From: Rhodovulum sp. | GTDB taxonomy: Bacteria; Pseudomonadota; Alphaproteobacteria; Rhodobacterales; Rhodobacteraceae | Reading direction: 5' to 3' | Assembly: GCA_002706605.1 (NCBI GenBank) | Contig: PALT01000039.1 | Coordinates: 1 to 64,000 of the forward strand | DNA: 64,000 nt | Shown here: one piece after another, positions 55,100 to 64,000 of the stretch | Position numbering within the stretch: the first letter of the stretch is position 1 | Layout of the letters: each line of letters begins with the position of its first letter | Notes under the pieces: generated by a model | What the model saw: the letters and a program-made list of their open reading frames with translations, nothing else | Database searches by the model: none | Told to the model about the DNA's origin: nothing | Position numbers and translations under genes: made by a program

Positions 55100-56058
55100 G
55101 CAAGACTGACGAGATCAACGATTCCGCTGCTCCGTTGATCGAACACCTGACCGAGTTGCGCACGCGCATGATTCGCTCGGTTCTGGCGTTTATCATTGCG
55201 ATGGTCATCTGTTTCACGGTCTGGAACCCGATCTTTAACTTTCTGACCAAGCCCCTGTGTGACGCACGCGCGGCGATGGGGGATGACTGCGGCCTGATCC
55301 TGATCGCGCTGCAAGAGGGCTTCTTTGTCGCGATCTCGATCTCGTTGCTGGGCGGTCTGGTTCTGTCCTTTCCGGTGATCAGCTATCAGATGTGGCGCTT
55401 TGTTGCGCCCGGTCTTTATAAGTCCGAGCAGGGCGCGTTCCTGCCGTTCCTTATCGCGTCGCCCTTTATGTTCTTTCTGGGCGCGTCCTTTGCGTTTTAC
55501 GTCGTGACGCCTCTGGCCTTTGATTTCTTCTTGGGCTTCCAACAGGGCAACATTGTTGGTGAGGCGGGCGAAATCGAAAGCAGCAGCATCGCCTTCCAAG
55601 GTTCGGCCAAGGAATACCTGTCGCTGACCATCAAGTTCATCGTCGCCTTCGGCCTGTGTTTCCAGTTGCCGGTCCTGTTGACCCTGATGGGCAAGGCCGG
55701 TCTGGTGTCCGCCGCCGGTCTGGGGGCCGTGCGCAAATACGCGGTTGTGGCGATCCTTATTCTGGCCGCTCTGGTCACGCCGCCCGATGTCATCACGCAG
55801 GTGATCCTGTTTGTGGTGGTTTATGGTCTCTATGAAATCTCGATCTTCCTTGTGGCACGGGTTGAGAAAAAGCGTGAGGCCCACCTGCGCGCCCAAGGTC
55901 TGTGGGTCGATGATGACGAGGATGAGGACGAGGCAGCCGCCCCGAGCGACGCCGCGACCGAAGCCGCATTCGACCCCGAAGCGTCCGATGATGAGGCCTT
56001 GATGGCCGAGTTTGACAAGGACGACGACGCGGATGATGCGGATAAGCCCAAGTCATGA
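55096..56058 (+). CDS. tatC: Sec-independent protein translocase TatC
   Basis: 320 residues, six transmembrane helices. N-terminal [12 protein letters not shown], the signal-peptide site, and the [16 protein letters not shown] loop are canonical. Residues about 273-320 form an unusually long, very acidic cytoplasmic tail (runs of D and E). ATGA overlap with the following ATPase gene. Confidence 0.97.
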   Translation: MSKTDEINDSAAPLIEHLTELRTRMIRSVLAFIIAMVICFTVWNPIFNFLTKPLCDARAAMGDDCGLILIALQEGFFVAISISLLGGLVLSFPVISYQMWRFVAPGLYKSEQGAFLPFLIASPFMFFLGASFAFYVVTPLAFDFFLGFQQGNIVGEAGEIESSSIAFQGSAKEYLSLTIKFIVAFGLCFQLPVLLTLMGKAGLVSAAGLGAVRKYAVVAILILAALVTPPDVITQVILFVVVYGLYEISIFLVARVEKKREAHLRAQGLWVDDDEDEDEAAAPSDAATEAAFDPEASDDEALMAEFDKDDDADDADKPKS

Positions 56059-56900
56059 GCGACGACACGCTGAACCGGATTGCCGAGGCGCTTGAGCGAA
56101 TGGCGCCTCGCGGGGCGGCGGCACCTGATTTCGACGGGGCCGATGCCTTTGTCTGGCACAGCGATCCTGACCGTCTGGTGCCCGTGACCAAGGTGTCGCG
56201 CGTCGATCTGGACCTGCTCCTTGGTGTGAGCCGGTCGCGGGACACATTGCTGGCCAATACGGTGCAATTCGCGCGCGGCTATCCGGCGAACAACGCCTTG
56301 CTCTGGGGGGCGCGGGGGATGGGGAAATCGTCGCTGGTCAAGGCGGTCCATGCCGAGGTTCTGCGCCAAGACCTGTCCCTGAAAATCGTCGAGCTGCAAC
56401 GCGAGGACCTGCCAAGCATCGGTCGGCTGCTCGATCTGTTGCGGGATTCGGCGCACCGGTTCCTGCTGTTCTGTGACGACCTGTCGTTCAGTCATGATGA
56501 CCAGCATTACAAGTCGCTCAAGGCGGTTCTGGATGGCGGCATCGAAGGCCGCCCCGAAAACGTCCTGTTCTATGCGACGTCGAACCGGCGTCACCTGATG
56601 CCGCGCGATATGATTGAAAACGAACGCTTTTCCGCGATCAATCCGGGTGAGGCGGTTGAGGAAAAGGTGTCCCTGTCGGATCGGTTTGGTCTGTGGCTGG
56701 GCTTTCATCCGTGTTCTCAGGACGACTATCTGGCGATGATCCGTGGCTATTGCGATCATCACGGCGTCACCATCGATGACGACACCCTCTGGGCCGAAGC
56801 GATCGAATGGCAGGCCACGCGCGGGGGCCGTTCGGGCCGCGTCGCATGGCAGTTCTTCTGCGATCTGGCGGGGCGCCATGGGGTGCGCCTGCGCGACTGA
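56055..56900 (+). CDS. DUF815-type ATPase (AAA+ fold)
   Basis: 281 residues. Walker [10 protein letters not shown] (about 84-92), Walker [11 protein letters not shown] (about 137), and Y-A-T-S-N-R-R-H-L sensor region, as in the DUF815 family. No defined function; some members are annotated as DnaA/DnaC-like ATPases. It overlaps tatC by 4 nt, so it is co-translated with the Tat genes, a context that I recall as common in Rhodobacteraceae. Confidence 0.85.
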   Translation: MSDDTLNRIAEALERMAPRGAAAPDFDGADAFVWHSDPDRLVPVTKVSRVDLDLLLGVSRSRDTLLANTVQFARGYPANNALLWGARGMGKSSLVKAVHAEVLRQDLSLKIVELQREDLPSIGRLLDLLRDSAHRFLLFCDDLSFSHDDQHYKSLKAVLDGGIEGRPENVLFYATSNRRHLMPRDMIENERFSAINPGEAVEEKVSLSDRFGLWLGFHPCSQDDYLAMIRGYCDHHGVTIDDDTLWAEAIEWQATRGGRSGRVAWQFFCDLAGRHGVRLRD

Positions 56901-56967
56901 TGCTGCACTGCCGCATGGCGGCCATGCAGAATGGGCAATTTTAATGTCTGCATTCCTGACCTATTGT

Positions 56968-56988
56968 CAGTGTTAAGGGAGAACACTG
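56968..56988 (+). other. Leader hairpin upstream of the DUF1127 gene
   Basis: CAGTGTT (56968-56974), loop AAGGGAG, AACACTG (56982-56988): 7 perfect pairs with a Shine-Dalgarno-like sequence in the loop, 21 nt before the ATG. The real Shine-Dalgarno is probably CAGGAG at 56996-57001. Confidence 0.4.
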
Positions 56989-57009
56989 GACCAATCAGGA
57001 GTTTCTACA

Positions 57010-57219
57010 ATGGCATTCACGAGCACCCACAGCACAGGCATCACCTTTCCGAACCCGTTCCGCGCAATCTGGAATGGTCTGATCATGCTGGCCGAAGCGA
57101 ACCCGCGCATGAAGGCGATCGAAAAGCTGAACAACACCACCGACGAAGAGCTGGCCGAGCGCGGCCTTGAGCGCGCCGATGTTGTGCGCCACATCTTCCG
57201 CGACCGCCTGTATATCTAA
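57010..57219 (+). CDS. DUF1127 small protein
   Basis: 69 residues. N-terminal variable part followed by the DUF1127 pattern: helix with L-N-N-T-T-D-E-E-L-A-E-R-G-L-x-R-A-D-V-V-R-H-I-F-R. Small DUF1127 proteins in Rhodobacter (such as CcaF1) bind RNA and act with stress-related sRNAs. No CcsR-type CUCCUCCC sRNA repeats are seen downstream here. CAGGAG precedes the ATG. Confidence 0.85.
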   Translation: MAFTSTHSTGITFPNPFRAIWNGLIMLAEANPRMKAIEKLNNTTDEELAERGLERADVVRHIFRDRLYI

Positions 57220-57287
57220 CGGTTTTTGCGCTTTTACTGGGGGGGACGGACGCCTATTCTAGATCCGAACAATCGACGGAGCAGAAC

Positions 57288-57806
57288 ATGGCAACCGACC
57301 CGCCCAAGGCGCATTCCATCGACCGCGCCCCTTTGTCCGGTCCTGTTGCAGATCACGTGACACTGACCTATGAGGCGCGGTTCCTGCGACGCAAAAAGCT
57401 GACCTCCGATCACGGACAGTCGTTTTTCGTCGACCTTCCCGAGACCACACATCTGAACGCGGGCGACGCCTTTGTCCTGAGTGATGGGGCGCGCGTGTCG
57501 ATCTTGGCCGCGGCCGAGCCTCTGTTGGCCGTGACGGGGCAGGACCTGACCCGTTTGGCGTGGCACATCGGCAACCGCCATACCCCGTGTCAGATCGAGG
57601 CAGACCGCCTGTTGATCCAGGTGGACCATGTGCTGGCCGATATGGTGGCGAAACTGGGCGGCACCGCGACGCCGGTGACCGAGCCCTTTACGCCCGAAGG
57701 GGGCGCATATGGCCACGGGCGCACGATGGGCCATTCCCACGGGCCGCATGATCATGACCACGGGCATGATCACGACCACCATCACCACGATCATTCCCAC
57801 GCATGA
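57288..57806 (+). CDS. ureE: Urease accessory protein UreE
   Basis: 172 residues: N-terminal peptide-binding part, L-T-Y-E-A-R-F-L-R-R-K-K-L and G-D-A-F-V-L, middle metal domain with W-H-I-G-N-R-H-T-P, and a C-terminal tail very rich in His and Asp (about residues 148-172), which binds several Ni ions. Delivers nickel to the urease apoprotein. Overlaps ureF by 4 nt. Preceded by DUF1127, not by urease genes. Confidence 0.95.
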   Translation: MATDPPKAHSIDRAPLSGPVADHVTLTYEARFLRRKKLTSDHGQSFFVDLPETTHLNAGDAFVLSDGARVSILAAAEPLLAVTGQDLTRLAWHIGNRHTPCQIEADRLLIQVDHVLADMVAKLGGTATPVTEPFTPEGGAYGHGRTMGHSHGPHDHDHGHDHDHHHHDHSHA

Positions 57807-58426
57807 GCGCCGATCTTCTGACCCTGACGCAATGGCTGTCACCCGCGTTTCCGGTGGGGGGCTATGCCTATTCCCACGGTCTGGAAACCGCGATTTCGGA
57901 CGGGGTGGTGCGCGATGGGGCGTCGCTGCAGGACTGGCTGACGGTCGTTCTGACGCGGGGCACAGGTCTGGCCGATGCGGTGTTTTTGTGCCGCGCGCGG
58001 GCTGGGGACGACGTGGCCCAGATGGCGCGCGCCATGGCCCCGTCGCGCGAACGCCTGTCCGAGGCCGAGACGCAAGGCGCGGCCTTTGTCGCCGCTGTCA
58101 ACGCGATGGATGGGGGTGATCTGCCCGCGATGCCCTTGCCCGTGGCGGTCGGGGTTGCTGCGCGGCGCCTGTCCTTGGCCGATGCCGATGTCGCCGCGCT
58201 GTACCTGCATGCGTTCACGTCGAACCTTGTGTCGGCGGCGGTGCGGTTTGTGCCCCTTGGTCAGAACGCAGGCCAGCGGGTTCTGGCTGCGCTGCATCCG
58301 GTGATCACCGATGTCGCGGCGCGGGCAAGCGATATGAGCATTGATCAGATTTCCGGTGCGGCCTTTGGGTCGGACTTGGCGTCCCTGAGTCATGAGACCC
58401 AAGAGGTCCGCCTTTTTAAAACCTAA
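57803..58426 (+). CDS. ureF: Urease accessory protein UreF
   Basis: A 207-residue all-helical protein with the family N-terminus L-L-T-L-T-Q-W-L-S-P-A-F-P-V-G-G-Y-A-Y-S-H-G-L-E and later S-N-L-V-S-A-A-V-R-F-V-P-L-G-Q. Gates UreG GTPase activity during nickel insertion. ATGA overlap with ureE; ureG follows after 46 nt. Confidence 0.95.
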   Translation: MSADLLTLTQWLSPAFPVGGYAYSHGLETAISDGVVRDGASLQDWLTVVLTRGTGLADAVFLCRARAGDDVAQMARAMAPSRERLSEAETQGAAFVAAVNAMDGGDLPAMPLPVAVGVAARRLSLADADVAALYLHAFTSNLVSAAVRFVPLGQNAGQRVLAALHPVITDVAARASDMSIDQISGAAFGSDLASLSHETQEVRLFKT

Positions 58427-58472
58427 TCCGGCGCGTTAATTTCGCGTCGTAATGAATTGAAAAGGGGGTGAA

Positions 58473-59084
58473 ATGAGCAGTCCAAATGGTCCCCTGCGCG
58501 TTGGTATCGGCGGCCCCGTCGGGGCGGGGAAAACCACGCTGACCGAAAACCTGTGCCGTGCCTTGTCACAGGACTATTCCGTCGCGGTGATCACCAATGA
58601 CATCTACACGTCCGAGGATGCGGAATACCTGATGCGGGTGCAGGCCCTGCCGTTGGAACGCATTCGCGGGGTGGAAACGGGTGGGTGCCCGCACACGGCC
58701 ATCCGCGAGGACGCCAGCATCAATCTGGCCGAGGTCGCGGATTTGCGCGCCAACTTTCCCGATTTGGACGTGATCCTGATTGAATCGGGCGGTGATAACC
58801 TTGCCGCGACGTTCAGCCCCGAGTTGGCGGATATGACCCTTTACGTGATCGACACGGCGGCGGGTCAGGATATTCCGCGCAAAAAGGGGCCGGGGGTCAC
58901 GCGTTCCGATCTGTTGATCATCAACAAGACCGATCTGGCGCCCTATGTCGGGGTGGATGTGGATTTGCTGGAATCCGATGCGACCAACGCCCGTCAGGGT
59001 CGCCCGTTCGTCATGGCGGGCCTGAAATCCGGTAAAGGCGTCGATCAGATCGTGAAATTCATCGTCGAAGAGGGCGGCCTGTAA
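58473..59084 (+). CDS. ureG: Urease accessory GTPase UreG
   Basis: 203 residues. P-loop [10 protein letters not shown] (about 11-20), metal-binding C-P-H in E-T-G-G-C-P-H-T (about 67-74), E-S-G-G-D-N-L and the guanine-specificity N-K-T-D. SIMIBI-class GTPase delivering nickel with UreE/UreF/UreD. Convergent with the next gene, ends adjacent. Confidence 0.97.
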   Translation: MSSPNGPLRVGIGGPVGAGKTTLTENLCRALSQDYSVAVITNDIYTSEDAEYLMRVQALPLERIRGVETGGCPHTAIREDASINLAEVADLRANFPDLDVILIESGGDNLAATFSPELADMTLYVIDTAAGQDIPRKKGPGVTRSDLLIINKTDLAPYVGVDVDLLESDATNARQGRPFVMAGLKSGKGVDQIVKFIVEEGGL

Positions 59085-60053
59085 TCAGGCGCCCTCGACC
59101 TCGGGCTCGGACACCGGTTTTGTGTCCCAGAACGGCAGGGGATTGCCCTGATCCTTAAAGCTGCGCGCGAGGTCCTTGAGGCGGCGGCGATGGTTGGGCA
59201 TTTCCATCCGGTCGCTGACGGATTTACACATGGCGGCGGTCATGAACGGGCGCACACCATCGTCAAAAACCTCAAGCAAAACATTGAGATACGGCGCATA
59301 GTTTCGGCGTGCGCGATAGAGGCGGTTAAAGACGGTTTCGCTGAGTTGCCCCTCACAGGCGGCGTCCAGAATTTCCTCGAGAATGCCCATGCCCATCAAC
59401 ATTTCACCGATCTGGTCGCCCAAAAACCGCGTGCGCAGTTTGGACACGTTGCGGCGCGTGAACAGGGCCGCGTGCATCGCGTCATAGTCCTGTTCGGGAT
59501 CGTAGACGACAAAGGCGAGCTCGGCCGCGTCCAGCATGTCCGGCGCATAGCCAAACCGGTCGGTGAAATTCAGGCGCCGTTTGTCGAAAAAGCGTTGGTC
59601 CCATTCAGCGACCCGCGCATCCAGCGATGCCTGCGGGCGCAGGGCGATCACCACGGCACCCGGTGCCGCGACGGAATAGGCCGCCGCCGCATAGCCGCAA
59701 CAGCCCTCGCCATAAAACACAACGCGGTCGAAATCGTCAAAGAACGCGTCATCGATCAGTTCATCGAAATAGGCATAGACATCGCGATCGCGGAACCACG
59801 TTTCGCGTTCGGACAGGATGGTCAGGGCCGAGACGCCGCTGTCCTGTGCCAAGCGTTGGCCCAGCGGCAGGTCATGCCCCGTCGCCCGCAGGGCATCCGC
59901 ACGTTCGAATGTCACCAAAAGCGTGCGCGAGTCCTCAACCAGCACCGCCCGATGCGCCCCCCCCAGAGAACGCACGATGCCCAGTTGGCCCAGCCCTTGA
60001 TACCATTCATCCACGTCGGTTGCGGTATGTGGAGTGATCACGTCTTCGGTCAC
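59085..60053 (-). CDS. Conserved Rhodobacteraceae protein of unknown function
   Basis: About 322 residues from GTG 60053 (AAAGG upstream); ATG 60140 is possible but lacks a Shine-Dalgarno. A striking motif G-E-G-C-C-G-Y-A-A-A-A (about 115-125) follows a hydrophobic strand, like an alpha/beta-fold elbow. I recall this family being labelled phosphoadenosine phosphosulfate reductase in some databases, but none of that enzyme's motifs is visible. No signal peptide or membrane helices. Confidence 0.6.
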   Translation of the reverse strand: MTEDVITPHTATDVDEWYQGLGQLGIVRSLGGAHRAVLVEDSRTLLVTFERADALRATGHDLPLGQRLAQDSGVSALTILSERETWFRDRDVYAYFDELIDDAFFDDFDRVVFYGEGCCGYAAAAYSVAAPGAVVIALRPQASLDARVAEWDQRFFDKRRLNFTDRFGYAPDMLDAAELAFVVYDPEQDYDAMHAALFTRRNVSKLRTRFLGDQIGEMLMGMGILEEILDAACEGQLSETVFNRLYRARRNYAPYLNVLLEVFDDGVRPFMTAAMCKSVSDRMEMPNHRRRLKDLARSFKDQGNPLPFWDTKPVSEPEVEGA

Positions 60054-60208
60054 GATGTGGAAACCTTTGTCTTGCTTACCGCGCGGTGGAACGCGGTTAC
60101 TTGCTACAGTTTTGTGAATGCCGGTCGAATATGGCGACATTTGGAAAAAACGGCGCGCTCTTTAAGGGTTTTATTGGGGCGCCGCAACTGGGGGGTGGTT
60201 AAGGGCGC

Positions 60209-60766
60209 CTAGGGGTTGCGGTGGAAAACGACCTGATTTCCTTTGGATTGTGCTGGACTATAGTACAGGTTTGCGGCGTGCAGGGCATTAAAGATTGCGG
60301 CGATTTCATGCGGGGCGGTCCGGTGTGGGGCCAATTCGACCACCGCCAGATCGACGGGGCCAAGGTCACAGTCCCCCAAACCCGCGCCGGATTCAAAGCC
60401 AAGGTTGAGCAGGATCGCGCTTGGGCGGAGATCGGCCAAGAGGGCGGGCAGGTCGGTCGGATTTCCGCCGATCTGGCGCGTCTCGACCTGAAACAGACCG
60501 TTTGCGGTACATAGGGCCGAGGCGTTGGCGATGGCCTCGGGGTCCGAACTTGCCACCGTCACATGGCGCAGGGCGAATTGCGCGGCGGCCAGCGCGCCGA
60601 TCAGACCGAACTGGGTGCCGAACTCCAGAACGCGCGCGCCGCCCGAAATCCCGTCCAACAGGTGGCGCGACAGGCCCTTTTGATAATCGCCCTTGGTGAC
60701 GCGGGCCGCGGCGGCCTCGTCCAAACCGTTCAGCGGGGGCAGGGTCAGGCCATAAAGGGTGCTCAT
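60209..60766 (-). CDS. Methyltransferase-like protein
   Basis: 185 residues. V-L-E-F-G-T-Q-F-G-L-I-G (about 45-56) resembles SAM-binding motif I (V-L-E-x-G-x-G-x-G), and H-V-T-V-A-S-S-D-P-E-A-I resembles the following acidic loop. This is the fold of FkbM-type small methyltransferases. The first motif's G-x-G is relaxed (G-T-Q-F-G), so activity is uncertain. Overlaps the glycosyltransferase gene by 4 nt (ATGA), so they act together by inference. Confidence 0.6.
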   Translation of the reverse strand: MSTLYGLTLPPLNGLDEAAAARVTKGDYQKGLSRHLLDGISGGARVLEFGTQFGLIGALAAAQFALRHVTVASSDPEAIANASALCTANGLFQVETRQIGGNPTDLPALLADLRPSAILLNLGFESGAGLGDCDLGPVDLAVVELAPHRTAPHEIAAIFNALHAANLYYSPAQSKGNQVVFHRNP

Positions 60767-61812
60767 TTCGGGCGCTCCTTGGCGGCCATCAGGCGGGTCA
60801 GATGGGCATTGGTGGCGGCGGGCGTGGGCGGGGTGCTGGTGCCCAGCATTTGAAGGTGCCACAGGAATTGCACGTTGGCGGGATCGCGCATCAGGGCGGC
60901 GAATTGCGCTTGGTGCCATTCAATTGCGGCGTCATGGCGGGCGCGCACGTCGGGCAGGGCGAACAGGGCTTCCATCGTGGCCAAGGTCGCGGGGATCATC
61001 GGCGCGGCGTCATCACAAGGCGTGATGTTGAAATTCCGTTCGGCCCAGTACCCGAGGTCTAGGCGTTTGGTTGTGCGGTTGGGCAGGCCGCGTTGGCGTT
61101 TCACCATGAACTCGGCGGCCGAGCGCACGGAATAATGGTGCAGCACGGCCATTTCGCCAGTGGGATCGACCCCGAACAGGTTGATGCGTGCGTCATCACC
61201 GGCAAAGGCGGGCGGCAGGGGGGCGCTTGCCGCACTCTGCCATCGGGGCGTCTCGCCCTTGCGCGTTTTGGGGCGATGGACGCCCATTTTCTGAAACGCG
61301 GCGGGACGAAAGAGCGTCTTGATGAAATGCGCGGCCGGTAGGGCGATGTCGATGGGCGCCGCGCGGGTAAACCGCGACAGGGTCGGGGACGCGGACATTT
61401 CAACCTGACCCGCCGCCCCGAAAAACCGCCACCGGATCGGGATCGCGTCGACCTCTGGCCCGCAGGCGGCGATCAGATCGCGCACCGACGCGGGGCCGCG
61501 CAGGACCAGAAACTCGTCCAGATCAAAGAACATCGCCCAATCGGCGCGTTTCACCGGTTTCAATCCATTGGCCAGGCGCAGGGCCTGCCATTGGACGGAG
61601 GTGTCGCCCTCGGTCTCAAACGGGACATGGGTGATACGCGGGTCGGCGGACAGGGCGTCGGCCAAACCGTCGCTGCCGTCCTGACAATCGTGGGTCAGGA
61701 TCACAATGTGATCAAAGCCCGCCGCCAGATGATGCGCAACCCATTCGACCATATAGGGGCCATCGTCGCGCTGACAGGTGACGGCGATGATCTGATCGGT
61801 GGGCGTGGGCAT
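60763..61812 (-). CDS. Glycosyltransferase family 2-type protein (paralogue)
   Basis: 349 residues. Pattern Q-R-D-D-G-P-Y-M-V-E-W-V-A-H-H-L near residue 14-29, T-H-D-C-Q-D-G-S-D-G, and F-D-L-D-E-F-L (about 96-102), matching the protein at 3690-4730 in order and spacing. Probably cytoplasmic and acting on a surface polysaccharide; substrate unknown. AAAGG precedes the ATG. Followed by a methyltransferase-like gene in an overlapping pair. Confidence 0.75.
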   Translation of the reverse strand: MPTPTDQIIAVTCQRDDGPYMVEWVAHHLAAGFDHIVILTHDCQDGSDGLADALSADPRITHVPFETEGDTSVQWQALRLANGLKPVKRADWAMFFDLDEFLVLRGPASVRDLIAACGPEVDAIPIRWRFFGAAGQVEMSASPTLSRFTRAAPIDIALPAAHFIKTLFRPAAFQKMGVHRPKTRKGETPRWQSAASAPLPPAFAGDDARINLFGVDPTGEMAVLHHYSVRSAAEFMVKRQRGLPNRTTKRLDLGYWAERNFNITPCDDAAPMIPATLATMEALFALPDVRARHDAAIEWHQAQFAALMRDPANVQFLWHLQMLGTSTPPTPAATNAHLTRLMAAKERPK

Positions 61813-61887
61813 TCAGGGCCTTTTGCGTTGGCGGCGATGTGGTCCCAATAGACGACACCGCCCCCCGTTTGGCAAGAACGCGCGCGG

Positions 61888-63108
61888 TTAGAAAAACGCC
61901 TGCAGGCCGGTTTGCGCGCGCCCAAGGATCAGGGCGTGCACATCATGGGTGCCTTCATAGGTGTTCACGGTCTCTAGGTTGATCATGTGGCGGATGACCT
62001 GAAATTCCTCGGAAATCCCATTGCCGCCGTGCATGTCGCGCGCCATCCGTGCGATGTCTAATGCCTTGCCACAATTGTTGCGTTTGATCAGCGAGATCAT
62101 CTCGGGTGCCGCAGCCGCCTGATCCATCAGGCGACCGACCTGCAACGCGGCCTGCAGGCCAAGGGTGATTTCGGTCTGCATATCGGCCAGTTTTTTCTGG
62201 AACAGCTGTGTCTGGGCAAGAGGGCGGTTGAACTGGTGCCGGTCCAGCCCGTATTGGCGCGCCGCGTGCCAGCAATATTCGGCCGATCCCATCACGCCCC
62301 ACGCAATGCCGTACCGCGCGCGGTTCAAACAGCCAAACGGCCCCTTCAGACCCTCAACATGGGGCAACAGGGCGTCCTCACCCACCTCGACCCCGTCCAT
62401 GACGATTTCACCCGTGGTAGAGGCGCGTAAGGATAATTTGCCACCGATTTTCGGCGCGCTCAGGCCGGTCATGCCCTTATCCAGGACAAAGCCACGGATC
62501 TTGCCGCCATGGGCGTCGGATTTGGCCCAGACCACGAACACATCGGCAAAGGGCGCGTTGGATATCCACATTTTCGATCCCGTCAGGCGATAGCCCCCGT
62601 CGATCTTTTCCGCGCGGGTTTTCATGCCTGCGGGGTCGCTGCCTGCATCCGGTTCGGTCAGGCCGAAACAGCCGATCAACTCGCCCGAGCATAGACCTGG
62701 CAGGTATTTCTGGCGCTGTTCCTCGGACCCATAGGCGTAGATCGGGTAGATGACCAGACTGCTCTGGACCGACATCATCGAGCGATAGCCGCTGTCGATC
62801 CGTTCAATCTCGCGCGCGATCAGGCCATAGGCCACATAGGACGCACCCAGACCGCCATAGGTTTCCGGCAATGTCGTACCCAACAGGCCCGCCGCACCCA
62901 TCTCGCGGAAAATCGACGGATCGGCGGTTTCCTCGCGATAGGCATCGACGACCTTGGGGGCCAATTTGTCCGCCGCGAAATCGGCCGCACCTTGGGCCAG
63001 CATGCGTTCCTCTTCGCTGAGCTGTCCTGACAGGCCCAGCGGATCGGACCAGTCAAACCGTCCCAGATCGGGGGCGTCTTTGGCTTTGAGGGTCGGTCGG
63101 TCGGACAT
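61888..63108 (-). CDS. gcdH: Glutaryl-CoA dehydrogenase
   Basis: A 406-residue flavin acyl-CoA dehydrogenase for lysine/tryptophan degradation (glutaryl-CoA to crotonyl-CoA). [12 protein letters not shown] and the catalytic Glu in [14 protein letters not shown] near the C-terminus are diagnostic of this subfamily. Start ATG 63108 is chosen because GGAAAGG is 7 nt upstream; ATG 63114 is too close to it. Divergent from the MoxR gene. Confidence 0.93.
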   Translation of the reverse strand: MSDRPTLKAKDAPDLGRFDWSDPLGLSGQLSEEERMLAQGAADFAADKLAPKVVDAYREETADPSIFREMGAAGLLGTTLPETYGGLGASYVAYGLIAREIERIDSGYRSMMSVQSSLVIYPIYAYGSEEQRQKYLPGLCSGELIGCFGLTEPDAGSDPAGMKTRAEKIDGGYRLTGSKMWISNAPFADVFVVWAKSDAHGGKIRGFVLDKGMTGLSAPKIGGKLSLRASTTGEIVMDGVEVGEDALLPHVEGLKGPFGCLNRARYGIAWGVMGSAEYCWHAARQYGLDRHQFNRPLAQTQLFQKKLADMQTEITLGLQAALQVGRLMDQAAAAPEMISLIKRNNCGKALDIARMARDMHGGNGISEEFQVIRHMINLETVNTYEGTHDVHALILGRAQTGLQAFF

Positions 63109-63281
63109 GGGCATACCTTTCCATTTCGCGGTGACACAGCGTCGCGCCCCAAGTCGTAGAACAAGCCATCCCCAACCTCAATTGGTTCAATCCCTACGAA
63201 TTGTAACATTTGCGGCTTTGGTCGCGCTTGACGTCCCCCGCGCCCCGTGCAGCATACCCCCATCAGACCGAGGAGGAGCCC

Positions 63282-64000
63282 GTGCAGGCGGAACTGAATA
63301 CGATCGACGACGTCCAGACCATGTTGGCCGGACAGAATTATGTGTGTGGGCGGGCCTTGGCGACGGTGGTGTTCCTGTCGCTGCGTCTGGGGCGGCCCTT
63401 GTTCCTTGAGGGCGAGGCGGGCGTCGGCAAGACCGAAATCGCCAAAGCCATCGCTGCCGCATTGGGACGTCGGTTGATCCGTCTGCAGTGCTATGAGGGT
63501 CTGGATGCCTCTAGCGCGGTTTATGAATGGAACTTTCCCGCGCAGATGGTTGCGATCCGCACCGCCGAGGCGGTTGAGGGCACAGATCGCGTGGCCCTGA
63601 CGGAGGAACTGTTCTCGGACAAATACCTGATCCGTCGTCCGCTGCTTGAGGCGATGAGCGATCAAGAGGGCGGCGCGCCGGTTCTGTTGATCGACGAACT
63701 GGACCGCACCGACGAACCGTTTGAGGCGTTCCTTTTGGAGGCGCTTAGCGATTTTCAGGTGACCATCCCCGAACTCGGCACGATTAAGGCGCCCGAGCCG
63801 CCGATCGTCATCCTGACCTCAAACCGCACGCGTGAGGTGCATGACGCCCTGAAGCGTCGGTGCCTCTATCACTGGGTCGATTACCCGAATTTTGAGCGTG
63901 AGATCGAAATCCTGTCGGCCCGCGCGCCCGAAGCGTCCGAAAACCTGTCGCGTGAGGTCGTCGCGTTCGTCCAGAAACTGCGCACCGAGGATCTGTTCAA
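63282..64000 (+). CDS. MoxR-family AAA+ ATPase, N-terminal part (cut by window edge)
   Basis: About 239 residues are present; the rest lies beyond 64000. GTG 63282 has GAGGAGGAG 3-11 nt upstream. Walker A E-G-E-A-G-V-G-K-T-E (about residue 41-50), Walker B V-L-L-I-D-E-L-D-R and sensor I T-S-N-R-T-R. MoxR ATPases insert cofactors with VWA-domain partners; a VWA (CoxE-like) gene would be expected next. A TTGACG-like -35 lies at 63228-63233 in the divergent region. Confidence 0.85.
   Translation, partial: MQAELNTIDDVQTMLAGQNYVCGRALATVVFLSLRLGRPLFLEGEAGVGKTEIAKAIAAALGRRLIRLQCYEGLDASSAVYEWNFPAQMVAIRTAEAVEGTDRVALTEELFSDKYLIRRPLLEAMSDQEGGAPVLLIDELDRTDEPFEAFLLEALSDFQVTIPELGTIKAPEPPIVILTSNRTREVHDALKRRCLYHWVDYPNFEREIEILSARAPEASENLSREVVAFVQKLRTEDLF

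Noticed and set aside
1-64000. tRNA, rRNA, CRISPR arrays, insertion sequences, prophage or toxin-antitoxin modules
   Set aside because: No tRNA cloverleaf, direct-repeat array, transposase, integrase or terminal inverted repeat was recognised anywhere in the window.

Overview
The window looks like a chromosomal segment of a marine-type alphaproteobacterium of the family Rhodobacteraceae (roseobacter group). The basis is high-GC coding sequence, a 14-gene nuo operon carrying the small extra genes (DUF5337, DUF5333, DUF3291 and carboxymuconolactone-decarboxylase-like types) that I associate with this family, GapR (DUF2312), a Hint-domain protein, and paired glycosyltransferase and sulfotransferase genes. 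I see no rRNA, tRNA, CRISPR array, insertion sequence or phage module. The gene content is mostly core metabolism.

Layout. (1) 1-4.9 kb: a truncated metallo-hydrolase, divergent from a DksA-type zinc-finger gene, a fused enoyl-CoA hydratase/3-hydroxyacyl-CoA dehydrogenase whose dehydrogenase half looks dead, gapR, and a glycosyltransferase. (2) 4.9-14.8 kb: M29 aminopeptidase, moaA, an acyl-CoA synthetase, then an overlapping minus-strand operon glmU-glmS-alkD-like. Divergent from it are a phosphoglycolate-phosphatase-like gene and a DegT-family aminotransferase. (3) 14.9-23.5 kb: leucine/isovalerate catabolism (ivd, mccB, mccA, GST, hmgL, enoyl-CoA hydratase), interrupted by an LprI-like gene and a reverse-oriented ompW. 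(4) 23.7-46.3 kb: one collinear run nuoABC-[two sulfotransferases]-D-[secreted protein]-E-[DUF5337]-F-[DUF3291, DUF5333]-G-[lipoprotein]-HI-[CMD protein]-JKLMN-birA-coaX-rnj, with tight spacing and many 1-4 nt overlaps. (5) 46.4-54.2 kb: DEAD-box helicase, XRE regulator, a receiver-like protein, prfC, a Hint-domain protein, an SDR and a lone ABC ATPase. (6) 54.4-64 kb: tatABC with a DUF815 ATPase, DUF1127, ureEFG, an unknown conserved protein, a methyltransferase-like/glycosyltransferase pair, gcdH and a truncated MoxR ATPase.

How the genes fit together. The ivd-mcc-hmgL-hydratase set converts isovaleryl-CoA to acetyl-CoA and acetoacetate; BirA supplies the biotin ligation MccA needs, and reducing equivalents feed complex I. 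The acyl-CoA synthetase and ivd share what looks like the same operator (TGAAC-N4-GTTCA), placed identically against a promoter. GlmS and GlmU make UDP-GlcNAc. Tat exports folded cofactor proteins, and MoaA starts molybdenum-cofactor synthesis.

The most interesting signals are the shared operator, a 22-bp dyad between glmU and gph, the two sulfotransferases and coupled mini-ORFs inside the nuo operon, Shine-Dalgarno-masking hairpins, and three proteins whose catalytic residues are replaced (3-hydroxyacyl-CoA dehydrogenase half, Hint domain, SDR). I found no convincing new defence or mobile system. All family calls come from motif reading and memory of families; no database search was run.
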